A stretch of DNA of 64,000 nt. It comes from Amphibalanus amphitrite. Lineage: Eukaryota > Arthropoda > Thecostraca > Balanomorpha > Balanidae. The stretch's first letter is position 1, and every line of letters begins with the position of its first letter. A program made the translations under genes and the position numbers. Positions 41,701 to 53,189 of the stretch are shown one piece after another. The notes beneath the pieces were generated by a model. It did no database searches. It saw only the letters and a program-made list of their open reading frames with translations, and was not told the origin of the DNA. Where the stretch lies: NCBI RefSeq assembly GCF_019059575.1, contig NW_024881966.1, forward strand, positions 124,001 to 188,000, read 5' to 3'.

Positions 41701-43024
41701 TGCCCAATCCACAGTCCAAGTCATTCGGTGGCACTCCCAGCCGTTGGACCTACAGAAGTCAGCAAAGGTCACGTGGCCCAAATTTGCACAGCAGATTGTG
41801 GCCCACCCAGTAGAGCTAGAGCGCTAAAAATGGCACCAATCGACTCGCCAGCATCTAATCTTACTATCCCAATACTCATTTGACCTTTCAAGGTCATGCG
41901 ATGCCTAAGGTCATTTGTGGGCTATGTCGAAAACACACTTGCACAGCAGTTTTCGAGTAGATGAATTGACCGAATTCCAAATCAAAGCACACCATCGGGT
42001 AGCCCATAGGCCGTAGTAACTTTCCTCAAAAACCGCTTTTCGATACGTGACCCCGTTTGACCTCGGCAGGTCAAAATGTGCAAATAAACGACACTCAATA
42101 CGTCGCAGCCCGGATTCAGCCCAGTTCGGGACACCTCTGATCAAGCTGAAAATCGCACACAATGTAGGCCAGGACATGCCCAATCCACAGTCCAAGTCAT
42201 TCGGTGGCACTCCCAGCCGTTTGACCTACAGAGGTCAGCAAAGGTCACGTGGCCCAAATTTGCACAGCAGATTGTGGCCCACCCAGTAGAGCTAGAGCGC
42301 TAAAAATGGCACCAATCGACTCGCCAGCATCTAATCTTACTTGCCCAAGACTCATTTGACCTCTCACGGTCATGCGATGACCTAAGGTCATTTGTGGGCT
42401 ACGTCGAAAATACATTTGCACAGCAGTTTTCGAGTAGATGGACTGACCGAATTCCAAATCAAAGCACATCATCGGGTAGCCCATAGGCCGTAGTAACTTT
42501 CCTTAAAAACCGCTTTTCGATATGTGACCCCGTTTGAACTCAACAGGTCAAAATGTGCAAATAAACGACACTCAATACGTCGAAGCCCGGATTCAGCCCA
42601 GATTCGGGACACCTCCGATCAAGCTGAAACTCGCACACAGTGTAGGCGATGACATGCTCAATCCACAGTTTAAGTCATTCGATGGCACTCCCAGCCGTTT
42701 GACCTACAGAGGTCAGCAAAGGTCACGTGGCCCAAATTTGCACAGCAGATTGTGGCCCACACAGTAGAGCTAGAGCGCTAAAAATGGTACCAATCGACTC
42801 GCCAGCATCTAATCTTACTTTTCCAACACTCATTTGACCTCTCAAGGTCATGCGATGACCTAAGGTCATTTGTGGGCTATGTCTAAAATACACTTGCACA
42901 GCAGTTTTTGAGTAGATGGATTGACCGAATTCCAAATCAAAGCACATCATCGGGTAGCCCATAGGCCGTAGTAACTTCCCTTAAAAACTACATTTCGATA
43001 TGTGACCCCGTTTGACCTCGGCAG
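38734..43024 (+). repeat. Satellite array, forward block (about 9 units of about 478 bp)
   Basis: Nearly identical head-to-tail units, each containing the CGGCAGGTCAAAATG segment, CAGCCCGGATTCAGCCC, TGACCTACAGAGGTCAGC, AAAGGTCACGTGGCC and TGACCTCTCAAGGTCATGCG. Each complete unit holds nine AGGTCA/TGACCT words. The outer start (38,734) is special: TCAAGACAGCCCATATTCAG with two additional CAGCCC repeats. The many 60-80 codon frames repeat with the units and are not genes. Confidence 0.95.
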
Positions 43025-45617
43025 GGCCACAATCTGCTGTGCAAATTTGGGCCACGTGACCTTTGCTGACCTCTGTAGGTCAAACGGCTGGGAGTGCCAC
43101 CGAATGACTTGGACTGTGGATTGGGCATGTCCTGGCCTACATTGTGTGCGAGTTTCAGCTTGATCGGAGGTGTCCAGAATCTGGGCTGAATCCGGGCTTC
43201 GACGTATTGAGTGTCGTTTATTTGCACATTTTGACCTGCCGAGGTCAAACGGGGTCACATATCGAAAAGCGGTTTTTAAGGAAAGTTACTACGGCCTATG
43301 GGCTACCCGATGATGTGCTTCGATTTGGAATTCGGTCAATCAATCTACTCGAAAACTGTTGTGCAATTGTATTTTCGACATAGCCCACAAATGACCTTAG
43401 GTCATCGCATGACCTTGAGAGGTCACATGAGTGTTGGGAAAGTAAGATTAGATGCTGGCGAGTCGATTGGTGCCATTTTTAGCGCTCTAGCTCTACTGGG
43501 TGGGCCACAATCTGCTGTGCAAATTTGGGTCACGTGACCTTTGCTGACCTCTGTAGGTCAAACGGCTGGGAATGCCACCTCATGACTTAAACTGTGGATT
43601 GGGCATGTCATGGCCTACATTGTGTGCGAGTTTCAGCTTGATCGGAGGTGTCCCGAATCTGTGCTGAATCCGGGCTTCGACGTATTGAGTGTCGTTTATT
43701 TGCACATTTTGACCTGCCGAGGTCAAACGGGGTCACATATCGAAAAGCAGTTTGTTAGGAAAGTTACTACGGCCTATGGGCTACCCGATGATGTGCTTTG
43801 ATTTGGAATTCGGTCAATCCATCTACTCGAAAACTGCTGTGCAAGTGTATTTTCGACATAGCCCACAAATGACCTTAGGTCATCGCATGACCTTGAGAGG
43901 TCAAATGAGTGTTGGGAAAGTAAGATTAGATGCTGGCGAGTCGATTGGTGCCATTTTTAGCGCTCTAGCTCTACTGGGTGGGCCATAATCTGCTGTGCAA
44001 ATTTGGGCCACGTGGCCTTTGCTGACCTCTGTAGGTCAAACGGCTGGGAGTGCCACCGAATGACTTGGACTGTGGATTATGCATGTCATGGCCTACATTG
44101 TGTGCGAGTTTCAGCTTGATCGGAGGTGTCCAGAATCTGGGCTGAATCCGGGCTGCGGCGTATTGAGTGTCGTTTATTTGCACATTTTGACCTGCCGAGG
44201 TCAAACGGGGTCACATATCGAAAAGCGGTTTTTAAGGAAAGTTACTACGGCCTATGGGCTACCCGATGATGTGCTTTGATTTGGAATTCTGTCAATCCAT
44301 CTACTCGAAATTTGCTGTGCAAGTGTATTTTCGACATAGCCCACAAATGACCTTAGGTCATCGCATGACCTTGAGAGGTCAAATGAGTGTTGGGAAAGTA
44401 AGATTAGATGCTGGCGAGTCGATTGGTGCCATTTTTAGCGCTCTAGCTCTACTGGGTGGGCCATAATCTGCTGTGCAAATTTGGGCCACGTGGCCTTTGC
44501 TGACCTCTGTAGGTCAAACGGCTGGGAGTGCCACCGAATGACTTGGACTGTGGATTGGGCATGTCATGGCCTACATTGTGTGCGAGTTTCAGCTTGATCG
44601 GAGGTGTCCAGAATCTGGGCTGAATCCGGGCTGCGACGTATTGAGTGTCGTTTATTTGCACATTTTGACCTGCCGAGGGCAAACGGGGTCACATATCGAA
44701 AAGCGGTTTTTAAGTAAAGTTACTACGCCCTATGAGCTACCCGATGATGTGCTTTGATTTGGAATTCGGTCAATCCATCTACTCGAAAACTGCTGTGCAA
44801 GTGTATTTTCGACATAGCCCTCAAATGACCTTAGGTCATCGCATGACCTTGAGAGGTCAAATGAGTATTGGGAGAGTAAGATTAGATGCTGGCGAGTCGA
44901 TTGGTGCCATTTTTAGCGCTCTAGCTCTACTGGGTGGGCCATAATCTACTGTGCAAATTTGGGCCACGTGACCTTTGCTGACCTCTGTAGGTCAAACGGC
45001 TGGGAGTGCCACCGAATGACTTGGACTGTGGATTGGGCATGTCATGGCCTACATTGTGTGCGAGTTTCAGCTTGATCGGAGGTGTCACGAATCTGGGCTG
45101 AATCCGGGCTGCGGCGTATTGAGTGTCGTTTATTTGCACATTTTGACCTGCCGAGGTCAAACGGGGTCACATATCGAAAAGCGGTTTTTAAGGAAAGTTA
45201 CTACGGCCTATGGGCTACCCGATGATGTGCTTTGATTTGGAATTCGGTCAGTTCATCTACTCGAAAACTGCTGTGCAAGTGTATTTTCGACATAGCCCAC
45301 AAATGACCTTAGGTCATTGCATGACCTTGAGAGGTCAAATGAGTGTTGGGAAAGTAAGATTAGATGCTGGCGAGTCGATTGGTGCCATTTTTAGCGCTCT
45401 AGCTTTACTGGGTGGGCCACAATCTGCTGTGCAAATTTGGGCCACGTGACCTTTGCTGACCTCTGTAGGTCAAACGGCTGGGAGTGCCACCGAATGACTT
45501 GGACTGTGGATTGGGCATGTCATGGCCTACATTGTGTGCGAGTTTCAGCTTGATCGGAGGTGTCCCGAATCTGGGCTGAATCCGGGCTGAATCTGGGCTG
45601 AATATGGGCTGTCTTGA
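43025..45617 (-). repeat. Satellite array, inverted block (about 5.4 units)
   Basis: Same 478-bp unit in the opposite orientation, starting abruptly inside the CGGCAGG motif at about 43,025. It ends at 45,617 with the exact inverse of the special start of the forward block (GGCTGAATATGGGCTGTCTTGA). The two blocks together form a 6.9-kb structure with matching outer ends. Confidence 0.95.
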
Positions 45618-46068
45618 CGGACATCGAGGATGTCTCCCTTGCTGAATTATGATGGTGAGGGAGGTCACGTCATTGACCTAGCTTTACGTGAACTTCAAGA
45701 AATTACGAGACATTAAAGTTGCAAGGTCTCGGAAGAATATGAAGTCCTCTGAGTTTTATTTATTTGCAGAAGTTGATCTAGCAATGGCGGAATTGCCAAG
45801 CCGCAATATTTTGGGACCGAGTGAAGTCTTTTATGACGTCATAGGTCAGTGACTCGACAAGAATTGAAAATGTAATTGGTCGTTGGTGTCACCAGATAAT
45901 CGGCTTGAATCAAGTCAGGTGTGCTATTTTTCAGCTTTCAGGTTTCCTTGTTGAGAGCAATCGCAAGAAGTCTGGGGTAGGTAACACCCGTCACCCTCAT
46001 CTAAGGAAAGTTATGCTTTTGAGGAGCGACCTTCAAAGCTAGTGCGCCCCATGCACTGTCGCGTTTTC

Positions 46069-46208
46069 AGCTTGCTGTCGGTTTTCCAATATATGGAAGC
46101 CAGTTACAGGCGTCTCTTAGTCTCTCATTGGTCAATCGCACACACCACGTGTGGTTCATCAACGACCAATGAGAAGATGAGAAACGCCAGCGAACTGACA
46201 GCATGCTG
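46069..46208. mobile_element. Foldback MITE
   Basis: AGGCGTCTCTTAGTCTCTCA with CATTGGTC on the left, and GACCAATGAG with GAGAAACGCC on the right, inside outer arms CAGCTTGCTGTC / GACAGCATGCTG. About 140 bases, non-coding. Confidence 0.5.
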
Positions 46209-46433
46209 ATTTGGTGATCAAACAGCGCCCTGGCCACACCCCTCCCATCTATCGCTGACACCCTGCTCGGTAACTCGTCTCGAGACGCGACTGAGCCAGG
46301 CCCTTCGACCGGTTACCGCCGCCGGCATAATTCCGCCTGATTCCGACTGCACCGCTGGACACCACACTGCGGCGAGCGACCCCGCTGTCAGACTCGGGCC
46401 GAACGCACCCCCTCCCCTACCCCCACTCCAGCT

Positions 46434-46509
46434 GTGGCGAGGGTGAGGGTATTCACCGCATCAAACCTACAGGCCGCCTGGACCCTTATCTTGAGACCAA
46501 TAGTACCAA
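46434..46509 (-). repeat. 75-bp interspersed repeat, copy 2
   Basis: Inverted, near-identical copy of 12,030-12,103. Confidence 0.6.
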
Positions 46510-47631
46510 CGCATTGGTCATGTCAAGACACGTCGAATGACATATAGGTTGCTTGAAAAGGTCAAGTTTTATGTTGACCTCATGTGACCTCGAATGGCTT
46601 TTGGTTGACGTTTACACATGATCAGTCTCATTTGCTGTATTTGAAGTATATACTATATACTATATACTATATATAAGTCACTGGCTACGATTTTGTCATT
46701 CCTTTTGATCTAAGCATTCATTTAGAGCCTCAGGATGACAAAAGTGACATAATTAGGGTAATATGACTGACGTATCAGTAAAATAGCCTATAGAAGGATA
46801 CGGGGTGTAACGAAATTATCCGGCCACCTTTCTTCTTGCTGTGATTAAGAAACAAGACAGCCTGAGGTTTTCCTTTTGATGAAGATATCGCCAGCTTTCA
46901 TAAGATTTAGAAATACCTGTAACATTCCAGCTACTGGGTTTTCAAGAAGTGGGTTTCATGTGGACAGACGCCGTATTAGCATGTATGTGCTCACATACAG
47001 TTGGGCGGTCCTGGTGCCGGGTGTCCCCTTATTCACTTCCCACTGAACAAAAATCCTTAAGATCTCTATGAATTCAGGATGACAACTATTTCCAAGTCGG
47101 CGCCCGTTAGTCCAGAAGGATAAGAGCTTCTCCTGATGTCACTTCTGATTCTCCTACGGACTTAAATGTAGCGCTCCAGCCTGCACGAAGGCAGCGTGGC
47201 TTGAATCAAAATCAATGCGTTTTTAGAAATCGAGCCCTCCCGTGCCGTCCGGTTGAGCGGCTCCAATTATTTGTTTGCCAGGATGCTGCTTCGGTAATAC
47301 TCGTCACTGAAGGTGGTCTTCTGTGACACAATGCACAGCTGGAACATCACACATAAGCTGAACATGTCCCAGATCTGGATCTTGGCCGGATGTTTGACGC
47401 CGGTGACGGCCGGCACGTTTGAGTAATGAGTTACTGGCAGCCAACACAAGCCGCTTTGACGGTTCAAAGGACAATACAGCGCGAATAGCTGCCCACTCCA
47501 CCAAACGCTCATGTCTTCCCTCGACCAGTGCAGTAGATGTGTCTTGGCGTGAGGCCAAAGGTGGTGCACTAGCTATTTTCCCGTCCATTGCGTTGTCTTT
47601 TTCAGTTTGATAGGCAGAAGAACCAAGTTAA

Positions 47632-49640
47632 CCCGCGCACCGACGGGGGGGGGCGGATATCCGCCCCCCCTGAGGTTTTTCGCGAATAGCGGGGAAACCG
47701 CGGCGCGTAGCGCCGCGAAATTTGGTATGACTATAACCTCATCAATTTTACACATGATGTGCAAGTTTGAACCTCCTACCTTTTAACCCGCGCACCGACG
47801 GGGGGGGGGGGCGGATATCCGCCCCCCCCCCTGAGGTTTTTCGCGGATAGCGGGAAAACCGCGGCGCGTAGCGCCGCGAAATTTGGTATGACTATTCTCT
47901 CATCAATTTTACACAGGGTGTGCAAGTTTGAACCTCCTAACTTTTAAGGTCAGGTCACCAGGTCACTTTGAATGACCCAACCTCAAGTCACTTTTTTGCA
48001 ACTTTGTCACCGTGCCAGAGCTACAGTAGATGTCGGAGGCCTTTGAAAGTCGCAGGATGTTATAAGGTCATTAGTAGCTACAATTTGTATATCTCGGAAT
48101 TTTGATGTCGGTGACCTAAGGTCAGGTCAATTTCGCGACCTCCCCATTATAAGTCAATGGGGGAAAAATCAACTCCCTGTTTTTACCACTAAAACGGGTC
48201 GGAATGGCCCCATATGCCATACATGACTTCACATACGATCAACCTTCACTACCTTGAGGTCTGTTTTGCTGTTGGGCAGCTGTAAGGTCATGTGACGTCA
48301 TCAAAGGTCACCAAAGGTTTTTTGCCAATAACTCCTTACAGGAACAAGATACAGCCGCGCGGATGGTCTCATTGTGTTCAGCTCGTCAAGACGCATCGAA
48401 TGATATACATGATGACCTCGAGGTCACGTGACCTGAGGTCAACCTTTGACCTTGACCTTTCGAGGTCAACATATATATCATTCGATGCGGATTGACGAGA
48501 GGATCACGATGATGCCCTTAGTTTGTTCCTATCTTGACTACTTCGAAAGTTATTCGAGAAAAACCCTCTCCAAATCTAGCGCCGCCATTTTGACTTTTTC
48601 GACCCCTGTGACGTCATCTTTGACCTGACCTGAAAATGACCTTAGTAAAAATTGTAGACCTTGTCCGTGCGTATCCGATGCCGTTTACCGCTTGTCGCTA
48701 TCTTGCTTCGTTCTCGAGATCTCAGGGGGGGGCGGTCATCCGCCCCCCCCGTCGGTACTAAGGTGGCGCAGACCCCCGTCGGTGCGCGGGTTAAGGTCAG
48801 GTCACCAGGTCACTTTGAATGACCCAACCTCAAGTCACTTTTTTGCAACTTTGTCACCGTGCCAGAGCTACAGTAGATGTCGGAGGCCTTTGAAAGTCGC
48901 AGGATATTATAAGGTCATTAGTAGCTACAATTTGTATATCTCGGAATTTTGATATCGGTGACCTAAGGTCAGGTCAATTTCGCGACCTCCCCATTATAAG
49001 TCAATAGGGGAAAAATCAACTCCCTGTTTTTACCACTAAAACGGGTCGGAATGGCCCCATATACCATACATGACTTCATATACGATCAACCTTCACTATC
49101 TTGAGGTCTGTTTTGCTGTTGGGCAGCTGTGAGGTCATATGACGTCATCAAAGGTCACCAAAGGTTTTTGGCCAATAACTCCGTACAGGAACAAGATACA
49201 GACGCGTGGATGGTCTCATTGTGTTCAGCTCGTCAAGACGCATCGAATGATATACATGATGACCTCGAGGTCACGTGACCTGAGGTCAACCTTTGACCTT
49301 GACCTTTCGAGGTCAACATATATATCATTCGATGCGGATTGACGAGAGGATCACGATGATGCCCTTAGTTTGTTCCTATCTTGACTAATTCGAAAGTTAT
49401 TCGAGAAAAACTCTCTCCATATCTAGCGCCGCCATTTTGACTTTTTCGTCCCCTGTGACGTCATCTTTGACCTGACCTGAAAATGTCCTTAGTAAAAGTT
49501 GTAGATCTTGGCCGTGCGTATCCGATGCCGTTTACCGCTTGTCGCTATCTTGCTTCGTTCTCGAGATCTCAGGGGGGGGCGGTCATCCGCCCCCCCCCCC
49601 GTCGGTGCGAAGTTGGCGCAGACCCCCGTCGGTGCGCGGG
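47632..49640. mobile_element. TTAA element N (1.0-kb subfamily), split by a nested copy
   Basis: TTAA at 47,628-47,631 and 49,641-49,644, ends CCCGCGCACCGACGGGGG and inverse. It is interrupted at a TTAA in its own body by element O; without O and one TTAA it is about 1,001 bases, matching element D along its length. Its sequence stops at 47,782 in the CCTACC+TTTTAA phrase and resumes at 48,791 with TTAAGGTCAGGTCACC, exactly as uninterrupted in element D. Confidence 0.85.
47787..48790. mobile_element. TTAA element O nested inside element N
   Basis: 1,004 bases between TTAA at 47,783-47,786 and 48,791-48,794. Nearly identical to element D, including G12-CGGATATCCG-C10 on the left and the GTCGGTGCGCGGG end. 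Insertion into an internal TTAA of a sister copy shows both target choice and recent movement. Confidence 0.9.
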
Positions 49641-49644
49641 TTAA

Positions 49645-50139
49645 GGGGTGGATAGTGTTGGGCTGGTGGGTCATGATGTAGGCCTTCTAGTTCTTATTAT
49701 CTGCCCTGCCAAGAATACAAGTCAATCTGCAGATTGATTGTTGTCGTATGCTTGTCGTTATCTTGACAACTCTCCTAACCACTTGGCAAAGCGCGGCTTT
49801 AGCGGTCGCGGCCGGGCTGAGTTCTAATAAATAAGAAATAGATGTCCGAATAACTTCGTTACACCCTATATACCTACTCTTTCGTGACATTGACTTTGGG
49901 GCGGCCTTGGATCGTAACTTTAACCACAAATAGGGCCTGATAAACTTTAACCTGCTTCAAACATGTGCGAAGACTGCCTTTGCGGTCGACGAAACTTGTA
50001 CGGACATTCCGTACAAGTTTCCGGGCCTTCCAAAACTTGTACGGACACTGTCCGTAGTGTCCGTAGTGGTGGCGACGCCAATGCGTGCGCATATGCAAAG
50101 TGAGACCCTTACTGACATCAACGGGATAGGAGATACCCA
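49645..50139. other. Intervening sequence without recognisable gene
   Basis: Contains the perfect hairpin AAACTTGTACGGA / TCCGTACAAGTTT at 49,993-50,021 with two further ACTTGTACGGACA words, and the CCGAATAACTTCGTTACACC phrase at 49,845 seen elsewhere. No coding signal. Confidence 0.4.
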
Positions 50140-50571
50140 AATAGCTGTCCCTAAAACTGTTTCCGAAAAAATCAGCTATTTTTGCAGTTTTTGCCCCCTG
50201 CAGGCAAAACCGTTGACGTTAGGTCAAATCTGAGGGAGTTACTCAGAAAGGGCGTTAATAGGGCTATCGAATGCGCTTTTCCGCGGCGCTGTAGCTTTAT
50301 TGGTTCCCGAGTTATGCGTTGGCTTCCTGGAAATTGTCGACATTCGACCTGAAAATCGGCGAAATTTTGCCTTCAATGACCTCTGGTGACCTGACCTTTG
50401 ACCTGACCAAAAAAGTGACCGAAGTGATTTCGTCATTATTTTTGGCGCTCTTTCGAACCCCGCCTTCCGCGTGTCGCTACGTGGCCCAGGAGCCGAGTTA
50501 GAAGGGGGGGGGTGTTCAAACACCCCCCCCCAGCAGGGCGTGGAAATCCAGGACCCCCAGCCGGGCGCGGG
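50140..50571. mobile_element. Element G, right part of a TTAA element (H subfamily)
   Basis: Inverted match to the left third of element H: GGAAATTGTCGACATTCGAC, AGTGACCGAAGTGATTTCGT, G9-TGTTCAAACA-C9, and the end CCGGGCGCGGG followed by TTAA at 50,572. The opposite end is missing, so it is truncated at about 50,140. Confidence 0.65.
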
Positions 50572-50869
50572 TTAATCCTTTACTTAGAACCTCCATTTGC
50601 GCTTCACTTAGTACCCTCGTACTACTGTTCACTACCTGTTTTGCCTTTCCTTTTCCTGTGTTTTTATCAGCTTTCTGAAGAGCGTCAAACTTTTTTTTTC
50701 TGTACACTCGCAACCTGCGTGTATTCCTTATCTGCCCCTTTTTCGACTAGTAGCCGAAAAACGTACCTACCTTGAATTAAGATCTCTAGTCGTAAAAGCT
50801 TGAAATCATATATGTCAACGGCTGTTCAAATTTTGCTTGCTCTTCTCACATTTGATGATTTGTTTCCAG

Positions 50870-51033
50870 TATGAAGAAGCTAAGACTCCCGCCGGGCCTA
50901 AGCGAGAGCTGCCTGACGAAAATCCTGGAGGATTCCGAGGGTTTGGAGGAACTGCTCATGACTTCACCCTCCGACTCGACGGGACAGTGGGCGCGGCTAC
51001 TGCCATCGTCTTTGAAGAAGCTAGACGTTTTCG
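50870..51033 (+). CDS. Exon of a leucine-rich-repeat-like gene
   Basis: Acceptor TTTGTTTCCAG, then T and ATG AAG AAG...; 54 codons plus one base to the donor G|GTGAGA (phase 1). The peptide (MKKLRLPPGLSESC, EGLEELLM, SLKKLDVFG) has the Leu spacing of leucine-rich repeats. The next candidate exon (56,973) starts with two bases that complete this phase. Another frame is also open here but lacks repeat character. The true start may lie in an earlier exon. Confidence 0.5.
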
Positions 51034-51338
51034 GTGAGATCCTGTGGAAGACCAAATAATAGGGGAGAGTGGGGTAAGATGCCCAGGTTGGGAAAGACGC
51101 CCCACCCCCTCTAGCGGCAAAACAAAGAATCGAACCTGGAAATTAATGTTCTTAGCGTGAAGTGGAAGACTGCCTTGGTAACTGCACAAAAATTTGCGAA
51201 GCTCAGTTGGGCAACGGCTGGCTGGTGATTGCATGTTTTTTATTTGCTTCTTTCGAAAAATATTTTGGTGTCAAAACATTGTAAATATCAAAGAAGGTAA
51301 ATATTTTTATGTCTCTTGCTATGGTCGTGATACATTAA

Positions 51339-52531
51339 CCCGCGCCCGGCTGTGGGTCCTGGATTTCCACGCCATGCTGGGGGGGGGGGGGGTTGAACAC
51401 CCCCCCCCCTTGTAACTCGGCTCCTGGGCCATGTAGCGATACGCGGAAGGCGGCGTTCGAAAGAGCGTCAAAAATAATGGCGAAATCACTTCGGTCAATT
51501 TTTTGGTCAGGTCAAATGTCAGGTCACCAGAGGTCATTGAAGGCAAAATTTCGCCGATTTCCAGGTCGAATGGCGAAAATTTCCAAGAAGCCAACGCATA
51601 ACTCGGGAACCAATAGAGCTACAGCGCCGCGGAAAATCGCATTCGATAGCCCTATTAACGCTCTTTCTGAATAATTCTCTCAGATTTGACCTAACGTCAA
51701 CGGTTTTGCCTGCAGGGGGCAAAAACTGCAAAAATAGCCGATTTTTTCGGAAACAGTTTTTTCTGCAATAACTTTTGACCCAAGCCCTGTACGAGCTTAC
51801 TTTTACCGGCATCGTGTTCCTCTCGTCAAGACGCATCGATTGAACTATAACTTGACCTTGAAAGGTCAACTTGAAGATTTGACCTCAGGTCAAGGTCATG
51901 ACCTGACCGGAAAGGGTCATGTTGCATATCAGTCGATCCGTATCGTCGAGCTGAACACATCTAAGGCGTTTTCATCGCTATAGCATGCCTCTATCAAAAG
52001 TTGTTTGCGAAAAACTGTTAGATATCACTCGTGACCTAAGATGACCTCAGGGAATAAACAAGGGTCACGGACACCATTTTCATGTTCAGTGTGTCTAAAC
52101 CACTTGTAATTCGGTGTTTGGGAGTGTTTATAATGTCTTTCGTCCAAAAGAGGCGCATTTCAATTTTCTCCCATTGACTGATAATGGGGAGGCCGCAAAA
52201 TTGACCTGACCTTAGGTCATCGATATCAAAATTCTGAGATATACATTTTGTACATGCTATTGTTCTAAGCAATCGCTGAAAGTTTCAAAGCGATCGGTCA
52301 CTCGGTGTAGCTATGACAGACATTGAAACTTTTTATGAGGTGAGGTCACTTCAAGTGACCTGGTGACCTGACCTTGAATGACCTTGGCCTGAAATTTTCC
52401 CAACATGTGTAGAATTGATGTATGATAAGGTGTACCAAAAACGGCGGCGCGGAGCGCCGCCGTTTTTGAGATATTCGCGAAAAACCACAAGGGGGGGGGG
52501 GTGTTCAAACACCCCCCCAGCAGGGCGCGGG
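51339..52531. mobile_element. TTAA-flanked non-autonomous element H
   Basis: TTAA at 51,335-51,338 and 52,532-52,535; ends CCCGCGCCCGGCTGTGGG and CAGCAGGGCGCGGG. Hairpins G12-TTGAACA-C10 (left) and G11-TGTTCAAACA-C7 (right), with ACGGCGGCGCGGAGCGCCGC beside the right one. 1,193 bases, rich in TGACCT. Partial relatives: element G and 60.4-61.0 kb. Confidence 0.8.
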
Positions 52532-52739
52532 TTAACATGCGTGTACTGTGTCCCAAACAGTTTGTTTCAGGGTATAGTTGTATGGCTAACAAATTGTACT
52601 GATTTAATGTTAATTCGGTACTTTGGGGTAAGATGCCCCCTGCCCTGATGGGGAAAGACGCCCCCTAAATCCGTAGGCTGGCCTTCAAGGAACCCGTCAA
52701 ATCATTTATTACATACTTGTGATGAGAGACAAAACCCGA

Positions 52740-53110
52740 TCTGGGACTATTGAGAGTCCAGTAGGTACGGTCGGGTGCTACCCATGCCGGTCTCTCGGCA
52801 CACACAGCGACTTTTTGGGCGGCATCTGACTCTGAGAGCCCTCACGACGGCCTCTGTGGGCCCCATTATTGGCTCCAAGGCCCCTCACGACATCCTTTGA
52901 GGGCTCCCATGTTGGCTCCACGGGCCGCGCTGGCATCTGAGGTCCCCACGATGGGCTCGAGGGCCCTCAAGCATCATGGAGACCTGTAAGAGCCCCACAG
53001 CGGTCTCCGAACGCCACCACGGAGGCTTGTTTGGCCGCGCTGAACTATGTATAATGACCCTGACGATGACCTCTGAAGCCCCTTACGACTACTTTTGAGG
53101 GCCCTTACGA
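52740..53110. repeat. Degenerate GC-rich minisatellite
   Basis: Irregular units of about 30 bases built on GAGGGCCCTCACGA / GGGCTCC phrases. No open frame of interest. Confidence 0.5.
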
Positions 53111-53189
53111 TGACGTTTAGTGTCTATTGCAGGCTCGAAGGGACTACTGATTCGTTCAGGCGATTCACGTGCTCATTTATGTCACATAA

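Larger units (their letters stand above)
45618..47627. other. Intervening sequence without a supported gene
   Basis: Holds a foldback at 46.07-46.21 kb, the inverted copy of the 75-bp repeat at 46.44 kb and a short CTATATA run at 46,648. The two overlapping minus-strand frames at 47.27-47.59 kb have no recognised motif; one starts with ATG and may be a coding fragment, but this is too weak to call. Confidence 0.4.

Noticed and set aside
38734-45617. CRISPR-like array
   Set aside because: Unit length 478, no short repeat/unique spacer pattern, eukaryotic context.
38902-45668. Dozens of similar 60-100 codon frames on both strands
   Set aside because: They repeat with the 478-bp satellite unit, exist on both strands and have no domain; they are by-products of the array.
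47267-47588. Two overlapping minus-strand frames
   Set aside because: Protein-like in places but in two frames, without recognised motif or matching splice sites.
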